A stretch of 45,950 bases of DNA. It comes from Yinghuangia elevatio (GTDB lineage: Bacteria > Actinomycetota > Actinomycetes > Streptomycetales > Streptomycetaceae). The notes under the pieces were generated by a model. The model searched no databases. It worked only from the letters and a program-made list of their open reading frames with translations, and was not told where the DNA came from. A program made the position numbers and the translations under genes. Of the stretch, positions 1-7,775 are shown one piece after another. The DNA lies in contig NZ_JBEZFP010000070.1 of the NCBI RefSeq assembly GCF_040649515.1, forward strand, positions 1 to 45,950. The letters are read 5' to 3'. How positions within the stretch are numbered: position 1 is the stretch's first letter; every line of letters begins with the position of its first letter.

Positions 1-129
1 CTTGTGGCCGCCGTACTCGTCTACGTCGCGCTCGGCGAGACGTGGCGCCGCGGACGCGAAGTGCGCGAAGGCGCCGAGTGGGTCGCGGGCACCGACGAGG
101 CGAAGGAGCGTACCGCCGCCCGCCTTTGA
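1..129 (+). CDS. C-terminal fragment of a membrane protein (partial)
   Basis: The reading frame that begins at base 1 is open to a TGA at 127-129 and gives 42 residues starting LVAAVLVYVALGETWRRGRE. A hydrophobic stretch followed by an Arg-rich turn and a charged, soluble tail is typical of the last transmembrane helix and cytoplasmic end of an integral membrane protein. The start and most of the gene lie outside the window, so the family cannot be named. Codon use fits a real high-GC gene. It converges on rpe, which ends at 274 on the other strand. Confidence 0.6.
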   Translation, partial: LVAAVLVYVALGETWRRGREVREGAEWVAGTDEAKERTAARL

Positions 130-162
130 CGCCTTCGGCGCGTGGCCGCGGCAAACACCGAG

Positions 163-246
163 CACCGAACGCCGAGCACGAACGCCGAGTACCGCCGCGG
201 AGACCCGCTCAGATGGAGCGGCCGCAGGGGTGCCCGGCGTTCGGTG
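163..246. repeat. Inverted repeat between converging genes, possible terminator
   Basis: CACCGAACGCCG at 163-174 is the exact reverse complement of CGGCGTTCGGTG at 235-246. Further degenerate copies of the GAACGCCGAG motif lie at about 161-190. The repeat sits between the end of the membrane-protein fragment and the end of rpe, where a bidirectional terminator would be expected. The long 60-base loop makes a simple intrinsic terminator uncertain. Confidence 0.4.
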
Positions 247-273
247 TTCCGCGTGCGACGTTCGGCGCTTGGT

Positions 274-963
274 TCAGTGGGCGCAGGCCCAGGGGGCCGC
301 CGACAGGGACTGGGCGGCGAGCGCGCGGAGCTTGTCCACCGCCGCGCCCGGGTCGCGGCCGTCGTACACCGCGGAGCCCGCCACGAAGACGTCGGCGCCG
401 GCCTCGGCGCAGCGCTCGATCGTCTCGGCCGAGACGCCGCCGTCGACCTGGAGCCACATGTCCAGGCCGTGCTTGCCGATCAGCTCACGGGTGCGGCGGA
501 TCTTCGGCAGCATGATGTCGAGGAACTTCTGGCCGCCGAAGCCCGGTTCGACGGTCATGACGAGGATCATGTCCAGCTCGGGCAGCAGGTCCTCGTACGG
601 CTCGATCGGCGTGGCCGGCTTGAGCGCCATCGACGCGCGGGCACCGGCCGCGCGGATGCTGCGGGCCAGCCGCACCGGCGCCGCGGCCGCCTCGACGTGG
701 AAGGTGACGCTGCCCGCGCCCGCCTCGGCGTACGCCGGGGCCCAGCGGTCCGGGTCGGCGATCATCAGGTGGGCGTCGACCGGGGTGTCGGACGCCTTCA
801 GGATCGACTCGACCACGGGCAACCCGAGGGTCAGGTTGGGCACGAAGTGGTTGTCCATGACGTCGACATGCAGCCAGTCGGCGTTCGCGACCTTCGCGGT
901 CTCGTCCGCGAGGCGCGCGAAGTCGGCGCTGAGGATGCTCGGGTTGATTTGCGGCTTGGCCAT
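274..963 (-). CDS. rpe: Ribulose-phosphate 3-epimerase
   Basis: A 229-residue protein of the usual family length. It interconverts D-ribulose 5-phosphate and D-xylulose 5-phosphate in the cytosolic pentose phosphate pathway. Family motifs are in order: INPSILSADFARL near residue 6, the metal-site motif HVDVMDNHFVPN near residue 32, DAHLMI, MTVEPGFGGQKF and LQVDGGVS, all characteristic of the TIM-barrel epimerase with its metal-binding His and Asp residues. The ATG at 961-963 directly precedes the conserved N-terminus. It diverges from the riboflavin operon; ribulose 5-phosphate is also the RibB substrate, so the neighbourhood is metabolically coherent. No strong Shine-Dalgarno was seen. Confidence 0.96.
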   Translation of the reverse strand: MAKPQINPSILSADFARLADETAKVANADWLHVDVMDNHFVPNLTLGLPVVESILKASDTPVDAHLMIADPDRWAPAYAEAGAGSVTFHVEAAAAPVRLARSIRAAGARASMALKPATPIEPYEDLLPELDMILVMTVEPGFGGQKFLDIMLPKIRRTRELIGKHGLDMWLQVDGGVSAETIERCAEAGADVFVAGSAVYDGRDPGAAVDKLRALAAQSLSAAPWACAH

Positions 964-1066
964 GAGGACAGACTGCCATCCCGAGGGCCCGCATCGGGAA
1001 TCAGGGGCGGCTTGCCCGGATCCGCCCGGCGAAGCGCCTCAATCTCGTCGACACCCGGCCCCACCA

Positions 1067-1091
1067 GCTAACTGACGGTTCGTCAGGTAGC
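1067..1091. promoter_or_regulatory. Palindrome in the rpe/ribD divergent gap, candidate operator
   Basis: CTGACG (1072-1077), GTT, then CGTCAG (1081-1086) form a perfect inverted repeat. The arms extend to 11 bp (1067-1077 and 1081-1091) with one mismatch. The size and symmetry resemble a TetR-family operator. It lies in the 228-base gap between rpe (minus) and the riboflavin leader (plus) and could serve either. No adjacent regulator gene identifies the binding protein. Confidence 0.35.
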
Positions 1092-1191
1092 CGCGTGCTC
1101 GCGCTCTGTGCGCGTGATGGAACACACAGAAGCGGCAAGGTCAAGGACGTGGCGCGTCGTGGCACACTTCCAGGTGTACGAATGTCACGTA

Positions 1192-1335
1192 CGCGCGCTC
1201 CGGGGTCGGTGAAAATCCGAACCGGCGGTAAAAGTCCGCGAACCGGTTGACGCCCTCCGACCCGGAGGCGCCGGCCGGCCGAACCGGTGGAATTCCGGTG
1301 CCGACGGTGAAAGTCCGGATGGGAGGCAGCGCGCG
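1192..1335 (+). promoter_or_regulatory. FMN riboswitch (RFN element)
   Basis: All hallmark RFN blocks are present in order: GGTCGGTGAAAATCC, ACCGGCGGTAAAAGTCCGCG, then GAACCGGTGGAATTCCGGTG and CCGACGGTGAAAGTCCGGAT, followed by GGGAGG. The closing P1 helix is a perfect 8-bp pairing of CGCGCGCT (1192-1199) with AGCGCGCG (1328-1335). A possible -10 box TACGAA lies at 1177-1182. The element is 150 bases upstream of the ribD start. In actinomycetes FMN binding normally hides the ribosome site or terminates transcription of the riboflavin operon. Which of the two applies here was not worked out from the sequence. Confidence 0.97.
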
Positions 1336-1485
1336 GCGGGTGGCTTGTTCGGCGTGCCGGCATACCCTGCCATGCGCCCGAGCCGCTCCGTCCTGCCTTC
1401 CTGCGGCATGCCCGCAAACCCCCACCCCGGTCCACGCGTCCGCGACGACGTCCATGTCATGTCGCATCGATGCGGAGGAGACCGG

Positions 1486-2760
1486 GTGTCCGGCGAGGTG
1501 GCCCCCCAGGGGTTCGAGGCGGAAACGCACATGCGGCGCGCGATCGCGCTCGCCGCGCGCGGCCTCGGCACCACAAGCCCCAATCCCGTCGTCGGCTGCG
1601 TCGTCCTCGACGCACACGGCGAGGTCGCGGGCGAGGGCTTCCACGAGGTCGCCGGCGGCCCGCACGCCGAGGTCGGCGCGCTGCGCGAGGCGGGGGATCG
1701 GGCGCGCGGCGGAACCGCCTTCGTCACCCTCGAACCCTGCGCCCACACCGGCCGCACCGGGCCCTGCGCCCAGGCGCTGATCGACGCCGGGATCGCCCGC
1801 GTCGTGTACGCCGTCTCCGACCCGAACCCGCAGGCCGCCGGCGGCGCCGAAGTGCTGCGCGCGGCCGGCGTCGACGTCACCGGAGGCTTCCTCGCGGCCG
1901 AAGCCGCGCGCGGCAACGAGGCCTGGCTGACCGCCACTCGCCTCGGCCGCCCCTTCACCACCTGGAAGTACGCCGCCACCCTCGACGGCCGCATCGCCGC
2001 CGCGGACGGCACCAGCCGCTGGATCAGCTCCGCCGCCTCGCGCGCCGACGTGCACGCCCTGCGCGCCTCGGCCGACGCGGTCGTGGTCGGCTCCGGCACC
2101 CTGCTCGCCGACGACCCGCACCTCGCGGTCCGCGGCGACGCCGCCCGCCCCCGTGACCGCCAGCCGCTGCGCGTCGTCGTCGACACCTCCGCGCGCATCC
2201 CCGCCGACGCCCGCGTACTCGACGACGCCGCCCCGACACTGCTCGCGGTCGCCGACGACCTGCCCGCCGAGACCGCCGCCGAGCTGGCCGAACGGGTCGC
2301 CGGACGGGCCGAGATCGTCGCGCTGCCGCGTACCGCCGGGGGCCTCGACCTGCACGCGCTCGGCAAGGAGCTGTACGTGCGCGGCGTGCGCTCGGTGCTC
2401 CTGGAGGGCGGCCCGACGCTGGCCGGCGCGTACGCCGCCGCCGGTCTGGTCGACAAGGTCGTCGGCTACCTCGCGCCCGTCCTGCTCGGCGCCGGACCCG
2501 CCGCCCTCGGGCCGGCCGGAATCAGCACCATCACCGAAGCGTTGCGCCTGACCGTCGAGGAGGTGGCGGACGACCGGTTCGGCGGCGATCTGCGGATCAC
2601 CGCGCGCGCCGCGTCCCACGACCGCCTCGCCGACGGCCAGGGCACGGGCGACACCCACGGTACGAACGGCACCACCGGTGGCGCGCACCGTCCCGCGCGG
2701 CCGGACCAGTCCCGAACCGCGCCGCCCCAGGCGGCGGACCACCCTGTGAAGGAGTCCTGA
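1486..2760 (+). CDS. ribD: Bifunctional riboflavin deaminase/reductase RibD
   Basis: This is the second and third step of riboflavin synthesis: deamination of the GTP-derived pyrimidine, then NADPH-dependent reduction of its ribosyl group. With the chosen GTG start it has 424 residues. The zinc deaminase motifs GGPHAEVGAL and LEPCAHTGRTGPC are in the N-terminal half, and the reductase domain follows from TTWKYAATLDGRIA. The GTG at 1486 is chosen because GGAGGAG sits at 1474-1480; an in-frame ATG at 1459 is possible but has no good ribosome site. The last 40 or so residues form a Gly/Thr/Pro-rich extension beyond the reductase fold. The stop is one base before the ribE start, so the two are translationally coupled. 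Confidence 0.95.
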   Translation: MSGEVAPQGFEAETHMRRAIALAARGLGTTSPNPVVGCVVLDAHGEVAGEGFHEVAGGPHAEVGALREAGDRARGGTAFVTLEPCAHTGRTGPCAQALIDAGIARVVYAVSDPNPQAAGGAEVLRAAGVDVTGGFLAAEAARGNEAWLTATRLGRPFTTWKYAATLDGRIAAADGTSRWISSAASRADVHALRASADAVVVGSGTLLADDPHLAVRGDAARPRDRQPLRVVVDTSARIPADARVLDDAAPTLLAVADDLPAETAAELAERVAGRAEIVALPRTAGGLDLHALGKELYVRGVRSVLLEGGPTLAGAYAAAGLVDKVVGYLAPVLLGAGPAALGPAGISTITEALRLTVEEVADDRFGGDLRITARAASHDRLADGQGTGDTHGTNGTTGGAHRPARPDQSRTAPPQAADHPVKES

Positions 2761-2761
2761 C

Positions 2762-3466
2762 GTGTTCACCGGAATTGTGGAGGAGCTCGGCGAGATCGTC
2801 TCGGTCGAGCATCTCGGTGACTCGGCCCGATTGACCGTGCGCGGCCCCGTCGTCACGGCGGGCGCCCGGCACGGCGACTCCATCGCGGTCAACGGCGTCT
2901 GCCTGACGGTGGTCGACGAGAAGATCGACCCGGCCGAGGCCAGCTTCACCGCCGACGTCATGGCCGAGACGCTGCTGCGCTCCAGCCTCGGCGCGCTCGA
3001 ACCGGGCTCGCGCGTCAACCTCGAACGCCCGATGGCGCTCGGCGGCCGGCTCGGCGGGCACCTGGTGCAGGGCCACGTCGACGGCATGGGCGCGATCGTG
3101 TCGCGCACCCCGGGCGAGCACTGGGAGGTCGTCAGGATCTCGCTGCCCGGCGACCTCGCCCGCTACGTCGTCGACAAGGGCTCCATCACGGTCGACGGCA
3201 TCAGCCTCACGGTCGTCGAGGCCGGGCCGGACTGGTTCACGGTGAGCCTGATCCCCACGACGCTCGCGCTCACCACGCTCGGCGTGAAGCAGGCCGGGGA
3301 CCCGGTCAACCTGGAGGTCGACGTGATCGCAAAGTACGTCGAGCGGCTCCAGACGTACGGCGACAACGGCCGGGACAACGGCCGTGGCAACGGTTCCGGC
3401 AACGGAATCGGCAACGGGCACGGCAGCGGCGCCGCGGAACGCGAAGGTGCGGGCGACCGGTCATGA
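2762..3466 (+). CDS. ribE: Riboflavin synthase alpha subunit
   Basis: It dismutates two molecules of 6,7-dimethyl-8-ribityllumazine to riboflavin and the RibA/RibH pyrimidine. The 234-residue protein begins with the signature MFTGIVEELG and has two tandem lumazine-binding repeats; SIAVNGVCLTVV in the first is echoed by SITVDGISLTVV in the second. The last 35 residues are an odd low-complexity tail of repeated Asn-Gly units (NGRDNGRGNGSGNGIGNG) not found in the core fold. It starts with GTG directly after ribD and overlaps ribM by four bases (ATGA). Confidence 0.96.
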   Translation: MFTGIVEELGEIVSVEHLGDSARLTVRGPVVTAGARHGDSIAVNGVCLTVVDEKIDPAEASFTADVMAETLLRSSLGALEPGSRVNLERPMALGGRLGGHLVQGHVDGMGAIVSRTPGEHWEVVRISLPGDLARYVVDKGSITVDGISLTVVEAGPDWFTVSLIPTTLALTTLGVKQAGDPVNLEVDVIAKYVERLQTYGDNGRDNGRGNGSGNGIGNGHGSGAAEREGAGDRS

Positions 3467-4182
3467 CCACCTGGGACGCCGCGACGGAGTGGCTGCGCGA
3501 GCCCGCGTTCACCGTGTTCGACCAGAGCGTCGTACGCGGTGACCTGCTGGGCAACGTCTTCGCGCTGGCCACCGTCGGGCTCGCGATGCGCCGCACGATC
3601 TGGGCCTGGCCCGTGCAGATCGCCGGTTCGCTGCTGCTCATGGCGGTGTACTGGTCCTACCACCTCGGCGGCAGCTTCTCGCGGCAGATCCTCATCATCG
3701 CGATGGCGTCGTACGGCTGGGCGCGCTGGAACCGCGGCAAGCGCGAGACCGGCGGCATCGCCGTGCGCTTCGCCACCAACCGGGAACGGGCGGGCCTGCT
3801 GGCCGCGATGGTGCTCGGCACCGCGGCGTTCGCGCTCATGCTCGCCGAGTGGGGCGTGGTGTGGGACCACCGCTGGTGGATGATCGCCGCCGACGCGTAC
3901 ATCTTCGTCGGCACCGCGGTCGCCACCGTCGCGCAGGCGCGCGGCCTGGTGGAGTTCTGGGCGGTGTGGATCGCCGTCGACCTGGTCGGCGTCCCGCTGA
4001 CCTTCTACAACGGCCTGGTGTTCTCCGGGCTTGTGTACGGGATCTTCCTGGTCATGGTCCTGGCCGGACTGCGCGACTGGTGGCAGCGCTCCACCGCCGC
4101 GAAGCGGGCCGCGGGACCGGCGTACGGAGGGCAGGAATCAACCGCCGCGGGGGCGCGGCAACTGGAAGGGGCACGGGCGTGA
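3463..4182 (+). CDS. ribM: PnuC/RibM-family riboflavin transporter
   Basis: A 239-residue integral membrane protein with about six to seven hydrophobic helices and the Trp/Tyr-rich PnuC-type core (YWSYHLGGSFSRQILIIAMASYGWARW, split around residue 65-90). Position between riboflavin synthase and ribBA, under an FMN riboswitch, matches RibM/PnuX, which is established as a riboflavin and roseoflavin facilitator in Streptomyces davaonensis and Corynebacterium. It overlaps ribE by ATGA and ribBA by GTGA, so it is an integral member of the operon. A nicotinamide riboside role, as in classical PnuC, is less likely given this context. Confidence 0.88.
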   Translation: MTTWDAATEWLREPAFTVFDQSVVRGDLLGNVFALATVGLAMRRTIWAWPVQIAGSLLLMAVYWSYHLGGSFSRQILIIAMASYGWARWNRGKRETGGIAVRFATNRERAGLLAAMVLGTAAFALMLAEWGVVWDHRWWMIAADAYIFVGTAVATVAQARGLVEFWAVWIAVDLVGVPLTFYNGLVFSGLVYGIFLVMVLAGLRDWWQRSTAAKRAAGPAYGGQESTAAGARQLEGARA

Positions 4183-5483
4183 GCACGATCAACCAAGAGG
4201 ACGCGGCGGGCCCGGCTCAGGACCCGGGGGCGGATCTGACCCTGGACTCCATCGAGGACGCCATCAAGGCGTTCGCGGACGGCCAGGCCATCGTGGTCGT
4301 CGACGACGAGGACCGGGAGAACGAGGGCGACCTGATCTTCGCCGCCTCGCTCGCGACGCCCGAGCTGATGGGCTTCATGATCCGCTACAGCTCCGGCGTG
4401 GTGTGCGTGCCGATGACCGGCGCGGACCTCGACCGGCTCAAGCTGCCGCCCATGACGCAGGTCAACGAGGACAAGAAGGGCACCGCGTACACCGTCTCGG
4501 TGGACGCCAAGGACGGCATACACACAGGGATCTCGGCCGCCGACCGCACCCGCACGGTGCAGCTCCTCGCGGACGCCGGGACCACCGCCGACCAGCTCAG
4601 CCGCCCCGGCCACATCTTCCCGCTGCGGGCCGTCGAAGGCGGCGTGCTGGTACGTCCCGGCCACACGGAGGCGACCGTCGACCTCGCGCGCCTGGCCGGG
4701 CTGCCGCCCGCCGGGGCGATCTGCGAGGTCGTCAACGACGACGGCTCGATGATGCGGCTGCCGCAGCTCGTGCCGTTCGCGCGCGAGCACGGCCTGAAGA
4801 TCATCTCGATCGCGGACCTCATCGCGTACCGCCGCCGCACCGAGCAGACCGTCGAGCGCGCCGCCGAGACCCGGCTGCCCACCGCTTTCGGCGACTTCCG
4901 CGCAATCGGCTTCCGCAGCACCCTCGACGGCGTCGAGCACATTGCGCTCGTCGCGGGCGAGGTCGGGGCGGGCGAGGACGTCCTCGTCCGGGTGCACTCC
5001 GAGTGCCTCACCGGCGACGTGTTCGGCTCGCTGCGCTGCGACTGCGGCCCGCAGTTGGCCGCGGCGCTGCAGACGGTCGCCGATGAGGGCCGGGGCGTCG
5101 TGCTCTACATGCGCGGTCACGAGGGGCGCGGCATCGGCCTGCTGCACAAGCTCCAGGCGTACCAACTGCAGGACGACGGCCACGACACCGTGGACGCCAA
5201 TCTCGAACTCGGTCTGCCCGCCGACGCCCGCGACTACGGAACCGGCGCGCAGATCCTGTCCGACCTGGGCGTGCGCTCTATGCGGCTGCTCACCAACAAC
5301 CCGGCCAAGCGCGCGGGTTTGGAGGGGTACGGCCTGGAGATCATCGAGCGCGTCCCGCTGCCCGTGCACGCCACCGCGGACAACTTGCGCTACCTGCTGA
5401 CCAAGCGCGACCGCATGGGGCACGACCTGCCGTGGCTCGAGCCGTTGGAGCCCGCCGACGTCACACCGCACGGCGTGAGCTGA
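4179..5483 (+). CDS. ribBA: Bifunctional DHBP synthase / GTP cyclohydrolase II
   Basis: It makes both riboflavin precursors: 3,4-dihydroxy-2-butanone 4-phosphate from ribulose 5-phosphate, and the pyrimidine from GTP. The 434-residue protein has the RibB domain first (DDEDRENEGDL near residue 42, YSSGVVCVPM, HTGISAADR, PGHIFPLRA) and then the RibA domain with the zinc-binding run SECLTGDVFGSLRCDCGPQ and YMRGHEGRGIGL. The GTG at 4179 overlaps the ribM stop as GTGA and has GGAAGGG at 4164-4170. The frame is open further upstream, but that part is a shadow of ribM. It is followed by a long repeat-bearing gap rather than by ribH directly. Confidence 0.96.
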   Translation: MSTINQEDAAGPAQDPGADLTLDSIEDAIKAFADGQAIVVVDDEDRENEGDLIFAASLATPELMGFMIRYSSGVVCVPMTGADLDRLKLPPMTQVNEDKKGTAYTVSVDAKDGIHTGISAADRTRTVQLLADAGTTADQLSRPGHIFPLRAVEGGVLVRPGHTEATVDLARLAGLPPAGAICEVVNDDGSMMRLPQLVPFAREHGLKIISIADLIAYRRRTEQTVERAAETRLPTAFGDFRAIGFRSTLDGVEHIALVAGEVGAGEDVLVRVHSECLTGDVFGSLRCDCGPQLAAALQTVADEGRGVVLYMRGHEGRGIGLLHKLQAYQLQDDGHDTVDANLELGLPADARDYGTGAQILSDLGVRSMRLLTNNPAKRAGLEGYGLEIIERVPLPVHATADNLRYLLTKRDRMGHDLPWLEPLEPADVTPHGVS

Positions 5484-5488
5484 CCTGA

Positions 5489-5571
5489 GCCGAACGGTCT
5501 TGAGTCGACCTTGCGCCGAACGGTCCTGCGCCTCACGGCGTGTGTCGGACGGTCTTGCGCCGAACGGCGTG
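5489..5571 (+). repeat. Degenerate direct repeats after ribBA
   Basis: Variants of GCCGAACGGTCTTG occur at 5489-5502, 5515-5528, 5544-5557 (GTCGGACGGTCTTG) and 5559-5571. They lie in the 398-base gap between ribBA and ribH, in which no convincing gene is seen. The spacing is irregular (26, 29 and 15 bases), suggesting decayed tandem duplication. Confidence 0.5.
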
Positions 5572-5795
5572 AGTTGGACGGCACGAGTTGACCGGCATCG
5601 GTTCGTACTGCAATGAGTTGAAGGGCATGGGCTGAGGCGGGCGGCGTGGGTGGCGGGCGGTCCGCGAACGCCCTCCGCTTCAGCCGCGTCCGGCCCGCGC
5701 CGGCCCGGCGTCGGCTCCCGGATCGACCACGGGGCCAGCCGCGATTCACCCAGCTCGACCCAGTGCATACCCGCCAATTCCCGTCAATCCTCGTC

Positions 5796-5856
5796 CATCT
5801 CAATTCATCTCAATTCATCTAAATCAATCTCCTTCCATCCCCATCCATCCATCCCC
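5796..5856 (+). repeat. A/T-rich pyrimidine tract with 10-bp and CCAT microrepeats
   Basis: CATCTCAATT is repeated at 5796-5805 and 5806-5815 with a third variant from 5816, followed by CCATCC/CCAT units to about 5856. The plus strand is almost free of G and much richer in A and T than everything around it. It ends 26 bases before the ribH start, in the ribosome-loading region of that gene. Confidence 0.65.
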
Positions 5857-5881
5857 ACGAGAACCGGGACATCAAGCGATC

Positions 5882-6367
5882 ATGAGTGGTAGTGGAGCCC
5901 CCGAGATCACCGTCGACGGCAGCCGGGGCCTTCGGGTCGGCATCGTCGCCGCGCAATGGCACGCCGCGGTCATGGACGGCCTGCTCGCCGGTGCGCTCGC
6001 CGCGCTCGACGAACTGGGCACCGCCGAACCCACCGTGGTCCGCGTCCCCGGCGCGTTCGAACTCCCGGTCGTGGCCAAGGCGCTCGCCGACTCCGGCCAC
6101 GACGCCGTGGTGGCGCTGGGCGTCGTGATCCGCGGCGGCACCCCGCACTTCGAGTACGTCTGCGCCGCCGCCACCGACGGGCTGACCCGGGTGGCGCTCG
6201 ACACCGGCGTACCGGTCGGCTTCGGGCTGCTGACATGCGACAACGAGCAGCAGGCCCTGGACCGGGCGGGCGTCGAGGGGTCGAAGGAGGACAAGGGCCG
6301 GGAGGCCGCCACCGCGGCCGTCGCGACCGCCGTCGCGTTGCGTAAAGTTGCCACGCCGGGGCGCTGA
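5882..6367 (+). CDS. ribH: 6,7-dimethyl-8-ribityllumazine synthase
   Basis: It condenses the RibA/RibD pyrimidine with the RibB butanone phosphate. The 161-residue protein has the family motifs VGIVAAQWHAAVMDGLL, VRVPGAFELPVVAKAL, ALGVVIRGGTPHFEYVC (with the active-site His) and GFGLLTCDNEQQALDRAG. These proteins assemble into pentamers or icosahedral shells. The ATG follows a weak ribosome site (GGGACATC), and the upstream 398-base gap contains repeats instead of the tight coupling seen between the earlier rib genes, so it may have separate expression. Confidence 0.96.
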   Translation: MSGSGAPEITVDGSRGLRVGIVAAQWHAAVMDGLLAGALAALDELGTAEPTVVRVPGAFELPVVAKALADSGHDAVVALGVVIRGGTPHFEYVCAAATDGLTRVALDTGVPVGFGLLTCDNEQQALDRAGVEGSKEDKGREAATAAVATAVALRKVATPGR

Positions 6368-6456
6368 GCGGCGCCGACCGGCCGCGTCACCCGTGCGTAC
6401 ACCCGCACCGACCCCACCGACCCCCACCGACCCACAGTGAGAAGCCGAACCACTCG

Positions 6457-6720
6457 ATGAAGACGTTTGAGCAGCTCTTCGCGGAGCTCCAGGAGAAGGC
6501 CGCCTCCGGGCAGACCGGATCGCGTACCGCCGAACTCGTCCAGCAGGGCGTGCACAGCATCGGCAAGAAGGTGGTCGAGGAGGCCGCCGAGGTGTGGATG
6601 GCCGCCGAGCACGAGGGCGCCGACCGCTGCGCCGAGGAGATCTCGCAGCTTCTCTACCACCTGCAGGTGATGATGGTCGCTCGTGGCATCACGCTCGAGG
6701 ACGTATACGCTCACCTGTGA
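6457..6720 (+). CDS. hisE: Phosphoribosyl-ATP pyrophosphatase
   Basis: Second step of histidine synthesis, hydrolysing phosphoribosyl-ATP to phosphoribosyl-AMP. It is 87 residues long, the normal size for a stand-alone actinobacterial HisE. The MazG-like helical fold is recognisable from KKVVEEAAEVWMAA and EEISQLLYHLQVMM, which carry the acidic metal ligands. GTGAGAAG at 6437-6444 is a plausible but distant ribosome site. It lies 148 bases upstream of hisG, which has its own promoter-like box. Confidence 0.95.
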   Translation: MKTFEQLFAELQEKAASGQTGSRTAELVQQGVHSIGKKVVEEAAEVWMAAEHEGADRCAEEISQLLYHLQVMMVARGITLEDVYAHL

Positions 6721-6856
6721 CATCTGAGCGACGCCCGCGTCGCCCGACGCCGCGCGCGACTCCCGCGCGCGGCGGGGTCAACCAAGTCGTCAGAGTCCCC
6801 GGCACCGGTCGGCGCCTTGCCCGCGCGCACCGGGGCCGGGGATTCGCCCATGGAAG

Positions 6857-6862
6857 TAGGTT
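6857..6862 (+). promoter_or_regulatory. -10 box for a leaderless hisG transcript
   Basis: TAGGTT at 6857-6862 lies six bases before the hisG ATG at 6869, the spacing expected when transcription begins at or next to the start codon. No Shine-Dalgarno is seen immediately before the ATG. Confidence 0.5.
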
Positions 6863-6868
6863 CCCGTC

Positions 6869-7717
6869 ATGCTGCGCATCGCCGTCCCGAACAAGGGTTC
6901 GCTCTCGGAGCCTGCGTCGGCGATGCTCCATGAGGCCGGATACCGCCAGCGCAGCAACAGCAAGGAACTGGTGCTGGTCGACCCGGACAACAACGTCGAG
7001 TTCTTCTTCCTCCGCCCGCGCGACATCGCGGTGTACGTCGGCTCCGGCCGCCTCGACGCCGGCATCACCGGCCGCGACCTGCTCCTCGACTCCGGTGCGG
7101 AGGCCGAGGAGGTACTCGAACTCGGGCTCGGCGCGGCGACGTTCCGCTGGGCGGCACCGGTCGGGGCGTACAGCACGGCGAAGGACCTCCAGGGCGCGCG
7201 CATCGCGTCGTCGTACGTCGGCCTCGTCGAACGCCACCTCGCCGAGCAGGGCATCGAGGCCGAGGCCGTGGTCAAGCTCGACGGCGCCGTGGAGACCGCG
7301 ATCCAACTCGGCGTCGCCGACGTGATCGCCGACGTCGTGGAGACCGGCACCACGCTGCGCCAGGCCGGCCTGGAGATCTTCGGGGACCCGATCCTGGAGT
7401 CCGAGGCGGTGCTGATCCGCCGCACGGGCGCCGAGGCGTCGGCGGCCGTGGACCAGCTCGTACGCCGCCTCCAGGGCGTCCTGGTGGCACGGCGCTACGT
7501 GATGATGGACTACGACATCCGCGTCGAGCGCGTCGAGCAGGCCGTGGCCCTCACCCCGGGCCTGGAGTCGCCCACCGTCTCCCCCCTGCACAACGAGGGC
7601 TGGGTCGCGGTGCGCGCCATGGTCCCGCGCCGCGACGCCCAGCGGATCATGGACGACCTGTGGGAGATCGGCGCCCGCGCCATCCTCGTCACCGGCATCC
7701 ATGCCTGCCGGCTCTGA
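6869..7717 (+). CDS. hisG: ATP phosphoribosyltransferase, long form
   Basis: First committed step of histidine synthesis, joining PRPP and ATP. The 282-residue length and the C-terminal ferredoxin-like domain (from about residue 210) mark the long, histidine-feedback-regulated form that does not need HisZ. Motifs are IAVPNKGSLSEPA at the N-terminus, SGRLDAGITGRDLLLD near residue 67, and the PRPP-site region VADVIADVVETGTTLRQAGL. It follows hisE as in Streptomyces. A strong hairpin follows 28 bases after the stop. Confidence 0.96.
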   Translation: MLRIAVPNKGSLSEPASAMLHEAGYRQRSNSKELVLVDPDNNVEFFFLRPRDIAVYVGSGRLDAGITGRDLLLDSGAEAEEVLELGLGAATFRWAAPVGAYSTAKDLQGARIASSYVGLVERHLAEQGIEAEAVVKLDGAVETAIQLGVADVIADVVETGTTLRQAGLEIFGDPILESEAVLIRRTGAEASAAVDQLVRRLQGVLVARRYVMMDYDIRVERVEQAVALTPGLESPTVSPLHNEGWVAVRAMVPRRDAQRIMDDLWEIGARAILVTGIHACRL

Positions 7718-7744
7718 CTTCCGGCCACCGACCGACCGATCGTC

Positions 7745-7775
7745 CCGGCCCCGCCCGTCTCCCGGGCGGGGCCGG
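7745..7775 (+). terminator. Hairpin terminator after hisG
   Basis: A perfect 13-bp G/C stem, CCGGCCCCGCCCG (7745-7757) with CGGGCGGGGCCGG (7763-7775), and a five-base loop. There is no U tract, as is common in actinomycete terminators. Confidence 0.8.

Noticed and set aside
1141..3108. A long minus-strand frame opposite the riboswitch, ribD and part of ribE
   Set aside because: It reads through a well-defined riboswitch and lacks family motifs.
4005..5777. A long minus-strand frame opposite ribBA
   Set aside because: It has Arg/Ala/Gly-rich content with no motif and lies opposite an unmistakable ribBA, so it is a shadow frame.
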